Source: JAGLON01 sp041394985
GTDB lineage: Bacteria > Zixibacteria > MSB-5A5 > GN15 > JAAZOE01
Direction: 5' to 3'
NCBI GenBank assembly: GCA_041394985.1
Contig: JAWLBI010000001.1
Coordinates: forward strand, 3,968,001-4,032,000
Length of the DNA: 64,000 nucleotides
Of this stretch, positions 51,013 to 58,137 are shown one piece after another. The position numbers and the translations under genes are program-made. Positions within the stretch are counted from its first letter, which is position 1; every line of letters starts with the position of its first letter. A model generated the notes under the pieces. That model worked only from the letters and a program-made list of their open reading frames with translations, was not told the DNA's origin and did no database searches.

Positions 51013-51957
51013 TCAAGAGCCTAATTTAAATCGGTCGTACAGGTGTCGACCGGCCGTATACGGGTCGTCCTCGCCCCTGAGGATTTTCTCGGCCGCCTCT
51101 TCCAGCACTCCGTTCGCCAGGACCGATTTTTTTAAATCCTGCTGTATCAGCCGCCCGATGACGGCCTCAATTTTACGCTGTAATTGATAGCCCCGCTTCT
51201 TACGCATTTTTCCGGTCGATTCCAGATACTGGCGATGTTTGAGAATAAACTCGCGAAGTTCATCGATATTTTTATTATGGAGCGCCTGGGTCAAAATTAC
51301 CGGGACGTCCCATGTGCGCTTTTCCGTGCGCATCTCCATGGCAGACAACAGGTCATACTTCATCTGTTCCGCCCCATGTCGGTCGGCTTTGTTTACTACG
51401 AAAATATCGGCTATTTCCATGAGACCGGCCTTGAGTGCCTGAATCGCATCGCCGGATTCGGGTACCAGCGTTACGACGACCGTGTCGCAGGCGTCGATAA
51501 TATCCAGTTCCATCTGCCCGACGCCGACCGTTTCGATAATCAGCGTGTCGAAACCGAAGGCATCCAGCGCCACCGTCACATTCGACGTCGCCCCTGCCAG
51601 CCCGCCGGAAGAACCGCGGCTGCCCATCGATCGAATAAAAACACCCTTGTCTTTCGGGATGTCCTGCATCCGCAGGCGATCGCCCAACAGCGCTCCGCCG
51701 GTAAAGGGAGAACTGGGGTCGACGCAGATAATGGCGACCTTGTGCCCCAGATTAACCAGTTGTCCGGCCAAACGATTGACGAGAGACGATTTGCCTGCTC
51801 CCGGCGGCCCTGTCAGGCCGATGCGATAAATACCGGTCGTGCGGCGATACAACAGGGACAGCAAATCCTGATACCCATTGCCGAAGTCTTCAATGTGGCT
51901 GATGATTCGGGATAGCGCTATGACGGAACCGTCCAGAAATTTTTCGTAGAGCGACAT
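51013..51957 (-). CDS. meaB: MeaB-type GTPase, mutase protection factor
   Basis: This 314-residue protein has a P-loop GLTGPPGAGKSSLVNRL, the Asp in ICVDPSSPFTGGALLGDR (Switch-like region), a Walker B-like IIETVGVGQ and the NKAD guanine motif in VVNKADRHGAEQ. It is the MeaB/ArgK family, which loads adenosylcobalamin and protects methylmalonyl-CoA mutase. Its gene follows recJ by 3 nt and precedes the mutase by 75 nt, the expected context. Confidence 0.94.
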   Translation of the reverse strand: MSLYEKFLDGSVIALSRIISHIEDFGNGYQDLLSLLYRRTTGIYRIGLTGPPGAGKSSLVNRLAGQLVNLGHKVAIICVDPSSPFTGGALLGDRLRMQDIPKDKGVFIRSMGSRGSSGGLAGATSNVTVALDAFGFDTLIIETVGVGQMELDIIDACDTVVVTLVPESGDAIQALKAGLMEIADIFVVNKADRHGAEQMKYDLLSAMEMRTEKRTWDVPVILTQALHNKNIDELREFILKHRQYLESTGKMRKKRGYQLQRKIEAVIGRLIQQDLKKSVLANGVLEEAAEKILRGEDDPYTAGRHLYDRFKLGS

Positions 51958-51960
51958 AGC

Positions 51961-53715
51961 TTACTGCGGTCTTCCTCTTGGTATATGCCCGGCATCGAAT
52001 TTTATGTCTTTAACTCGCAGTTGAATTCGTGTCACACCGTTCCAGTGGTTATATTCGACGACATATGCCATGTCAATCGTTCCGGCCCGCATCGAGAGCG
52101 GCCGTACCATATCCCCGAAGCCGAACCCGATGACATCGAACTCATGATCGCCTTTTCGGACTCGCATCTTGAGATGGTTCTTGCCGACCAGATATGGATT
52201 GCCCACTACTTCCAGATTTCGTGTCAGGAAAATCGGTCGCATATTCATCGGCCCGAACGGCGAGAATGTCTCCAGCACATCGAGGAAATGATTGTCGATA
52301 TGATCCAGTTCGACTTCAGCGTCGATTTGCAGCTTCGGTACCAAATCGTTCTCGGTCAAACGCCGATTCGATACCGCAATCATCAATTTACGGAATTCCT
52401 CGACATTCTCCGGCAAAATAGTCAACCCAGCCGCATACTTGTGCCCACCGTAGCGAATCAGCGTATGTTCGCATTCTTTCAGAGCCTCGGTCAGGTGGAA
52501 ACCGGGAATTGATCGAGCCGATCCTTTTCCCTCGCCATGGTCGATGGCGATGAGAATCGTCGGCAGATGGAATCGCTCGACTAATCGCGATGCGACAATC
52601 CCGATAACACCCTGATGCCATCCCTCGGAACACAGCACGATAGCTTTGTCGTGTTCGAGATCACAGTGTTCATCTATTTGCCCCAGGGCTTCGTTCAGCG
52701 TTGCTTCATCGATATTTTTCCGTCGCTTATTCTCGCTGTCGAGTTTACGGGCAATCTGCGAGGCGATTTTTTCATCGCGCGTCGTGAGCAGTTTCACCGC
52801 TTGTTCGGCATCGCCCAGACGGCCGATGGCATTGATGCGAGGGGCCAGTACGAACACGACCTGCCCGGTGCCTATCTCCTTGCCCATCAGACCGGACACG
52901 AATGTCAGCGATTTCAGTCCCGGCTTGGTCGTGCGGACAATTTGTCTGAATCCGAACTTCGTCAGCGTCCTGTTTTCACCGAGGAGCGGGACGATATCGG
53001 CAGAAGTTCCGAGCGCCACCAGATCGAGGTGCTCCTCGACTTCGGACATTTCCTGCCCCAGTTTGACATACAGCGCCTGGGCAAGCTTATAGGCAACGCC
53101 GACGCCGGCCAGTTCCGCCAGATCATAGCTGCAATCGGATTGTTTCGGATTGACAATCGCCTCGGCTTTCGGAATCAAATCGCCCGGCTCATGATGATCG
53201 GTAATAATACAGTCGATCCCATGCCGCTTGGCGAATGCAACTTCACCCGCCGCCGTGATACCCGTATCAACCGTGACGATAAGCCTGACGCCACGCTCTT
53301 TGGCCGACAGTATGCCGTCCTCGGACAGACCATACCCCTCGGTCAACCGGTTCGGCAGATAGTATTCAACCTGTGCGCCGAGTCGATTCAGGACAAGAAA
53401 CAACAGCGATGTCGACGTGATGCCATCCACGTCATAATCGCCGTAAATCATAATCTTTTCATTGCGCCGAAAGGCATCGATGATGCGATTGACGGCATCT
53501 TCCATCCCCTTGAGCATAAAGGGGTCGGTCAGATTCTCCAGTCTCGGATCGATAAATCCTTTAACTTTTTCGGTAGTATCGATGCCGCGGTTGATAAGCA
53601 CTTTAACAACCGGAACCGGTAAGTCCGTATTGGAGACAATTTCATCGACCAACTCGCCGGAAGGTTGCTCGGCGAGAATCCACTGATGGGTTACGGTACG
53701 TTCACCCCAGGCCAT
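51961..53715 (-). CDS. recJ: Single-strand DNA exonuclease RecJ
   Basis: This 584-residue protein has the DHH-family motifs in order: IYGDYDVDGITS (motif I), VDTG (motif II), the DHHEPGD motif (III) and GTSADIVPLLGENR (IV-like). The C-terminal DHHA1 region has GGHKYAAGLTI. RecJ degrades single-stranded DNA 5' to 3' in repair and recombination, with Mg/Mn. AAAGGAT lies before the ATG. It is the first gene of the minus-strand run leading into meaB and follows RNase P RNA on the same strand. Confidence 0.96.
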   Translation of the reverse strand: MAWGERTVTHQWILAEQPSGELVDEIVSNTDLPVPVVKVLINRGIDTTEKVKGFIDPRLENLTDPFMLKGMEDAVNRIIDAFRRNEKIMIYGDYDVDGITSTSLLFLVLNRLGAQVEYYLPNRLTEGYGLSEDGILSAKERGVRLIVTVDTGITAAGEVAFAKRHGIDCIITDHHEPGDLIPKAEAIVNPKQSDCSYDLAELAGVGVAYKLAQALYVKLGQEMSEVEEHLDLVALGTSADIVPLLGENRTLTKFGFRQIVRTTKPGLKSLTFVSGLMGKEIGTGQVVFVLAPRINAIGRLGDAEQAVKLLTTRDEKIASQIARKLDSENKRRKNIDEATLNEALGQIDEHCDLEHDKAIVLCSEGWHQGVIGIVASRLVERFHLPTILIAIDHGEGKGSARSIPGFHLTEALKECEHTLIRYGGHKYAAGLTILPENVEEFRKLMIAVSNRRLTENDLVPKLQIDAEVELDHIDNHFLDVLETFSPFGPMNMRPIFLTRNLEVVGNPYLVGKNHLKMRVRKGDHEFDVIGFGFGDMVRPLSMRAGTIDMAYVVEYNHWNGVTRIQLRVKDIKFDAGHIPRGRPQ

Positions 53716-53741
53716 ATGCCGATGATCCTTTGTATGTAGCA

Positions 53742-54117
53742 GTAAGCAGAGAATAAGCCGGGTTCTGTCTACCTTAGTAGCTAAGGCGAACGATCATCTA
53801 TCTGGGAGCACGGTTTCCCGTACCCTCAAGCAGCCTACCCGGGAGTCAAACGAGACGGGCCAGCCTCATCCTCCCCTATTTGGCCTTGCTCCGGGTGGGG
53901 TTTATCCGACCGCACCGTTACCGGCGCGGCCCGTGGTCTCTTACACCGCGTTTTCACCTTTGCCGCTCTACCCGTACGGATAGAGGTAGGCCGTTATTTT
54001 CTGCGACACTTTCCGTCGAATCGCTTCGCCCCCGTGTTACGGGGCACCCCGGCCCTGTGGAGCCCGGACTTTCCTCATCTTCTGACTAAGTCATAGACGC
54101 GATCGTTTTCCCTGCTT
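53742..54117 (-). ncRNA. rnpB: RNase P RNA (catalytic RNA component)
   Basis: On the minus strand the sequence shows all the hallmark blocks of bacterial RNase P RNA. A GAGGAAAGTCCGGGCTCC block lies near the 5' end, followed by a CAGGGCCGGGGTGCC-like P4/P5 region and GGTGAAAACGCGGTGTAAGAG. AAACCCCACCCGGAGCAAGG, GGCTGCTTGAGGG and, near the 3' end, AGAACCCGGCTTATTC come next. The two ends AGCAGGGAA and TTCTCTGCT pair as the P1 helix (nine pairs including a G-U). Total length of about 375 nt fits a type A RNA. It processes tRNA 5' ends with RnpA. It sits between guaB and recJ, all on the minus strand. The end points are set by the P1 pairing. Confidence 0.96.
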
Positions 54118-54157
54118 TCTACTACGGTTTATATATACACAAAACAACTTTTCAAAC

Positions 54158-55624
54158 CTAAAAGCGTCGCTGATAATTCGGCGCCTCTTTGGAAATCGCC
54201 ACCCCATGCGGGTGAGATTCCGCGACTCCCGCTGCAGTAATTCTAATAAATTGAGCTTTCTTGCGCAATTCTTTAAGATTGGCTGCCCCGACAATTCCCA
54301 TTCCGGCCCTGACGCCGCCGATAAGCTGATGAATACTGTCGACCAGCGGCCCCTTATACGGGACTCGCCCTTCGATACCCTCGGGAACGAATTTCGCAGC
54401 CTCCTGCGTATGTTCCTGGAAATATCGATCACTGCTTCCCCGTTTCATCGCCTCGACCGATCCCATGCCGCGATATTCTTTGTACGTGCGCCCCTCATAC
54501 AGGATTTTTTCACCCGGGGACTCATCCGTACCGGCAAACAGGGACCCGATCATGACGGATTCGGCGCCGGCGGCTAACGCCTTGGCGATATCGCCGGAAT
54601 ATTTGACGCCTCCGTCCGCGATAATGGGAATATCTTTCGGCGCGGCAACCGACACGCAATCCATCACCGCAGTCAACTGCGGCACACCGGCGCCGGTCAC
54701 GACTCGAGTCGTACAAATCGAGCCGGGACCGATACCGACCTTAACGGCATCCACGCCCGCCTTTATCAATGATTCCGCACCCGCAGATGTGGCAACATTG
54801 CCGCCGATAACCGGAATCTTCGGGTAATCGGATTTTATCTTTTCTACGGTTCGTAAAACGCCGGCCGAATGTCCATGCGAGGAATCGACACAGAGAAAAT
54901 CGACACCGGCTTCTATCAGTTTTTCGAGGCGGAAATCGAGGTCTTTCGACACGCCGACCGCGGCGCCGACGCGAAGCCGACCGCGCTCGTCTTTGCATGC
55001 ATTCGGGAACTGAATTCGCTTGGCAATATCCTTGACCGTGATCATGCCTTTGAGATTGTAGTCATCATCGACAATAAGCAATTTCTCGATTCTGTTTTCA
55101 TGGAGGATGCCGCGGGCATCATCGAGGTTAGTACCTTCCGGCACCGTGACCAGCTTATCCTTCGTCATGACATCGGCGATACTCTTGGTCATATCGGTCT
55201 GGAAGCGAAGGTCGCGGTTCGTGATAATACCAACCAGTTTTCCCTGCTCGGTAATCGGAATGCCCGAAATGGAAAAGCGCTGCATAACCTCGAGCGCCTC
55301 GGCGAGACTCTTGCCGGGCGGCATCGTAATCGGATTAACAATCATGCCTGATTCCGACCGCTTGACTTTATCGACTTCCCCGGCCTGTCGCTCGGGAGAA
55401 AGATTCTTGTGAACGACGCCCACACCACCCAGGCGTGCTATGGCTATGGCCAGACTGTATTCCGTCACCGTATCCATCGCCGCAGATACCAGCGGCAGAT
55501 TCAGGGTAATGTCGCGCGTCAGTCTGGTCGTCACATCCACATCAACCGGCAGCACTTCGCTGTATCCCGGTATCAGCAGTACATCGTCAAACGTCAAACC
55601 ATCGTCTTTTTTAATCTCAGCCAT
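54158..55624 (-). CDS. guaB: Inosine-5'-monophosphate dehydrogenase
   Basis: This 488-residue protein has the full IMPDH layout: barrel start LTFDDVLLIPG, a CBS-domain pair (about 90-205) with MIVNPITMPPGKSL and MTKDKLVTVPEGTNL, and the active-site loop GPGSICTTRVVTGAG with its catalytic Cys. The YRGMGSVEAMKRGSSDRYFQ flap segment follows, and VPEGIEGRVPYKGPL is also present. It converts IMP to XMP with NAD in guanine nucleotide synthesis. It precedes rnpB on the minus strand and follows the zinc-ribbon coiled-coil gene by 17 nt. Confidence 0.97.
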   Translation of the reverse strand: MAEIKKDDGLTFDDVLLIPGYSEVLPVDVDVTTRLTRDITLNLPLVSAAMDTVTEYSLAIAIARLGGVGVVHKNLSPERQAGEVDKVKRSESGMIVNPITMPPGKSLAEALEVMQRFSISGIPITEQGKLVGIITNRDLRFQTDMTKSIADVMTKDKLVTVPEGTNLDDARGILHENRIEKLLIVDDDYNLKGMITVKDIAKRIQFPNACKDERGRLRVGAAVGVSKDLDFRLEKLIEAGVDFLCVDSSHGHSAGVLRTVEKIKSDYPKIPVIGGNVATSAGAESLIKAGVDAVKVGIGPGSICTTRVVTGAGVPQLTAVMDCVSVAAPKDIPIIADGGVKYSGDIAKALAAGAESVMIGSLFAGTDESPGEKILYEGRTYKEYRGMGSVEAMKRGSSDRYFQEHTQEAAKFVPEGIEGRVPYKGPLVDSIHQLIGGVRAGMGIVGAANLKELRKKAQFIRITAAGVAESHPHGVAISKEAPNYQRRF

Positions 55625-55641
55625 GATTCGAATCCAACCAA

Positions 55642-56358
55642 TTAATTGTTACTGTCTTCGGTCCAGATGAGCATTCGCCCGCAGCTATCGCAGGTAATCA
55701 GTTGTTCGCCTTTGCGAATTTCCTGAATCTTCTGCGGCGGGAGCGCTTTGTAGCAGGCGCCGCAGGCGCGCTTCTTGACGGCTACGACCGCTGCGCCGCC
55801 TTTACCTTTGCGAATCCTCTCATAGACGGACCGGGCGCGCTTGCCGACCTGGTCGGCCAGTTCTTCGCGCTCTTTTTGTTTGTTACTAATCTTAGCACCA
55901 ACCGAATCGATTTGTTCCTGCAGACTGTTGAGCTGCTCGCCGTTTACTTTCTCGATGCTCTCGAGCTGTTCCTGCAGACCGTTAATCTCCTTCTCGTGAC
56001 TCTCGATTTTTTCCAGTAATTCGAGTCCTCGGGAGTCGAGCTGCGAGATATCGTCTTTGAGTTTGTCGATCTCCGCCACCAGCGCATCGTATTCCTTGTT
56101 GGTCTTGATCGCCATCATATGGCCCTGCAGCTCTTTGAGCCGCTCCTGTTTCTGCTGCACCGTCAGATCGATGTCCTTCTGTTCGACCTTGGCCGACGAC
56201 AATTCGCTCTGCAGCGTGTCAAATCGACTCTTGGAATCTTCAACTTCCTTGCGCAGGTTTTCCATCATATCCGGGATGTATTCTTTCGATCGTTCGAGTT
56301 CCCCCAGATCATAATCGATGTTCTGCAGCTTCAGCAGTAATTCCAGATCGCCGTTCAT
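55642..56358 (-). CDS. C4 zinc-ribbon coiled-coil protein (CdsZ/DUF164-like)
   Basis: This 238-residue protein is a long antiparallel coiled coil (about 10-185, with heptads such as LQEQLESIEKVNGEQLNSLQ) ending in a C4 zinc ribbon: ACGACYKALPP and LITCDSCGRML (CxxC pairs at about 197-200 and 222-225). This matches the CdsZ/DUF164 family that is common in bacteria and whose role is unclear (linked to flagellar or secretion functions in some, and to nucleic acid binding in others). An AAGGAG ribosome site lies 7 nt upstream. It is upstream of guaB with a 17-nt gap. Confidence 0.85.
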   Translation of the reverse strand: MNGDLELLLKLQNIDYDLGELERSKEYIPDMMENLRKEVEDSKSRFDTLQSELSSAKVEQKDIDLTVQQKQERLKELQGHMMAIKTNKEYDALVAEIDKLKDDISQLDSRGLELLEKIESHEKEINGLQEQLESIEKVNGEQLNSLQEQIDSVGAKISNKQKEREELADQVGKRARSVYERIRKGKGGAAVVAVKKRACGACYKALPPQKIQEIRKGEQLITCDSCGRMLIWTEDSNN

Positions 56359-56531
56359 TTAAAGCTCCTTCTCACGCATGAAAAACGGGAAAAAAAAAGT
56401 GCCCACCTGTAAAAGGCGAGCACATTCGTTTTTTATCATGTCGTTTACCGGCGTACGATTCTCGGACTTTCTCTGACACCCCACGCCGGGCATGCAATAT
56501 TTCTCGTTTACGTACCAAACCACTTCTTCAA

Positions 56532-56608
56532 TGGTGGGCAATACTGGACTCGAACCAGTGACCTCTCGGATGTGAACCGAACGCTCTAACCAGCTGAGCT
56601 AATTGCCC
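56532..56608 (-). tRNA. tRNA-Val (anticodon CAC), CCA encoded
   Basis: On the minus strand the sequence folds as a cloverleaf: acceptor GGGCAAT with ATTGCCC, D-arm GCTC/GAGC, anticodon stem TTCGG/CCGAG with loop TTCACAT (anticodon CAC, valine), and T-arm ACTGG/CCAGT with TTCGAGT. The 3' CCA is encoded. A second tRNA lies 31 nt upstream on the same strand. Confidence 0.95.
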
Positions 56609-56639
56609 ATTTTCTAAATGCTTCAAAGATCAAATTAAC

Positions 56640-56713
56640 TGGGCCCACCAGGGCTCGAACCTGGGACCCGCTGATTATGAGTCAGCTGCTCTAACCGACT
56701 GAGCTATGGGCCC
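56640..56713 (-). tRNA. tRNA with CAT anticodon (Met or Ile2)
   Basis: A complete cloverleaf: acceptor GGGCCCA/TGGGCCC, D-arm GCTC/GAGC, anticodon stem GCTGA/TCAGC with loop CTCATAA (CAT) and T-arm CCAGG/CCTGG. No CCA is encoded; the next bases are GTT. CAT could serve elongator Met, or Ile if the C is modified to lysidine; the sequence alone does not decide. Confidence 0.93.
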
Positions 56714-56890
56714 AAAATCAAGTTAAGACAACTATTATACGCCAAATCCCAAGCCCGGTCAAGATTTTTTATTGAGGTTGCCCCTATTATATTTATCGGA
56801 AAACCGCCGCCTGACTTTGATTTACTGCAATAAAAAGTCCTCCGCCCCGGCGCTCTTAACCGGGACGGAGGCAGGGGAGGGAGTATACCA

Positions 56891-57358
56891 TCAGAAGCCC
56901 AGATTTACGTACACGTGCGGGGTTCGGACTCGGATGTCGGTGTGGCGAGGGGTATGACAGACTTCTACCGTTTTCTTACGAGGAGCCGCGCTGTACACCG
57001 GCTTGTAAACATCGATTCTGGTTCCGTTGTCGTAGGTCTCAATCGTCGCAATGCGGTTGTTGCAGTCGTTCGTACGATAAATCCAGTCACCATCCTTTCT
57101 TCCGTGGACATACTGCCCTGTCACGATAACACGGCCGCGTATCTTTTCCGTGAACTCACCATGCCTGACCCAGTCGCCGTGGCGGTTGCGATATTCGAAG
57201 AAGACGATCGTGTGTTTCGCGCCGATATGTTCGACTCGCTTCACGATCCGGATCGGGCGGTCATGTTTTTTCACCTCGTTGCTTGCGTCGGCCGAAGCCG
57301 AGAACATCATCGCGAAGGCCATTATCGCGATTGTCGCTGTCGTCATGATTCTCTTCAT
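56891..57358 (-). CDS. Exported small basic protein with MORN-like segment
   Basis: From the ATG at 57358 (AAGGAG ribosome site, 7-nt spacer) the product has 155 residues; an upstream in-frame Met at 57418 is not supported. The signal peptide is hydrophobic at about 6-22 and ends in SASADAS. The mature part has FFEYRNRHGDWVRHGEFTE and GQYVHGRKDGDWIYR, which resemble MORN repeats (surface loops with Gly/Tyr/Gly pattern). The C-terminal tail ends in strands (TPHVYVNLGF). No partner gene is nearby. The function is unknown; the repeats suggest a membrane-associated or binding role. Confidence 0.65.
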   Translation of the reverse strand: MKRIMTTATIAIMAFAMMFSASADASNEVKKHDRPIRIVKRVEHIGAKHTIVFFEYRNRHGDWVRHGEFTEKIRGRVIVTGQYVHGRKDGDWIYRTNDCNNRIATIETYDNGTRIDVYKPVYSAAPRKKTVEVCHTPRHTDIRVRTPHVYVNLGF

Positions 57359-57560
57359 GGCTTTGCTCCTTGTTTGTAGTTTCTGGATAGATATAATACA
57401 AGAAGCGTGCCAAATCATGTATTGCGTTGTTTAGTACTGAGTTGTGGAAGTTACTCAAAAAGAACGATTTGAAAATGCACTATTTTTGTGCGTTTTGAGG
57501 TGTACTGTGCCCTGATTGGTACGCGTCTTCCCCCAATCCTAAGAAAGGTTGGGGCACCGG

Positions 57561-57627
57561 GGGAAGGAGGGGGAGTAAAAAGAGAACACACCCCGTCCGC
57601 CCAGGCGGAGCACCCCTCTCAAGAGAG
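57561..57627. repeat. Dispersed 66-bp repeat module, copy A
   Basis: About 66 bp containing a GGGAAGGAGGGGGA block, an AGAGAACACACCCCGTCCGCC stretch (split by hairpin GTCCGCC/GGCGGAG) and GCACCCCTCTC are nearly identical to 61484-61550. The 57359-58137 region holds this and the following repeat elements and no gene. Confidence 0.8.
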
Positions 57628-57648
57628 AATGCAGAGGTAAAGTTTTTT

Positions 57649-57675
57649 GGTCGGTGTACGTCCTCGTGCACCAAC
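57649..57675. repeat. Dispersed palindromic repeat, copy 3
   Basis: TCGGTGTACG and CGTGCACCAA pair around TCCT; the element is the same family as those at 22886 and 24082. Confidence 0.7.
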
Positions 57676-57740
57676 AATCCATTTATCGCGGGAACCCACC
57701 CCTTTTGCAGGGTCAAAAAGGGATGGGCCGCCCGTCAAAA

Positions 57741-57840
57741 TGTCATTCCCGCGCAGGCGGGAATCCAGAGAGAATTTTATCAGGCACTGTTCTGGATTCC
57801 CGACTCGGTCGTCTAAGAAGCCTCCCTCTCGGGAATGACA
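57741..57840. repeat. 100-bp fold-back repeat
   Basis: TGTCATTCCCG at the left end pairs with CGGGAATGACA at the right end, and a second inner pair (GGGAATCCAGA with TCTGGATTCCC) continues the fold. The sequence type is a widely scattered intergenic hairpin, with no coding content. Confidence 0.75.
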
Positions 57841-57920
57841 GATAAGCGACTGTAGATTTAAGTCAACATCGCAATACTTGACTAATATCCATCAACCACC
57901 CCCTGGCCCCCTCCTTGTGA

Positions 57921-58072
57921 GGGCTTGTTGAAAAACCTATAACGAGTACCGGTCATCGCGAGCCCTTCTTAGGGCGTCGCGATCTCAGGATCTCTGCGAC
58001 AAGCACTTACAAATGATGTAATCTGTGTACCCCAAGGCTCTGCCTTGGGGAAAAGACTTTTTCAACAAGCCC
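57921..58072. mobile_element. MITE-like element with 15-bp inverted ends and 4-bp target duplication
   Basis: GGGCTTGTTGAAAAA (57921-57935) and its exact complement (58058-58072) bound a 152-bp non-coding segment. GTGA occurs immediately before and after it (57917-57920, 58073-58076). Removing the segment and one GTGA rejoins a CCCCCTCCTT ... AAGGAGGGGG palindrome, the same arrangement found uninterrupted at about 61472-61496. No transposase with matching ends is present in the window. A hairpin at 58024-58050 lies inside it, with a related copy at 63041-63065. Confidence 0.75.
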
Positions 58073-58095
58073 GTGAAGGAGGGGGAATATCCGTG

Positions 58096-58121
58096 CCCGG
58101 CAGATGTCCGCATCTGCCGGG
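58096..58121. repeat. Hairpin repeat after the TonB receptor gene
   Basis: CCCGGCAGATG and CATCTGCCGGG pair perfectly over 11 bp around TCCG. A second copy, CGGCAGATG/CATCTGCCG, is at 61405-61426. Here it may also act as a transcript end for the minus-strand TonB receptor gene 17 nt upstream, though there is no T run. Confidence 0.7.
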
Positions 58122-58137
58122 ATCCGATTGAATTCTA

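Noticed and set aside
52615..53622. 335-codon open frame opposite recJ
   Set aside because: Antisense to recJ, which has all DHH motifs; no independent support.
57480..57845. Several short frames in the repeat array
   Set aside because: All are translations of palindromic repeats.
57561..58121. CRISPR array
   Set aside because: The repeats are different modules of different length, without regular spacing or unique spacers.
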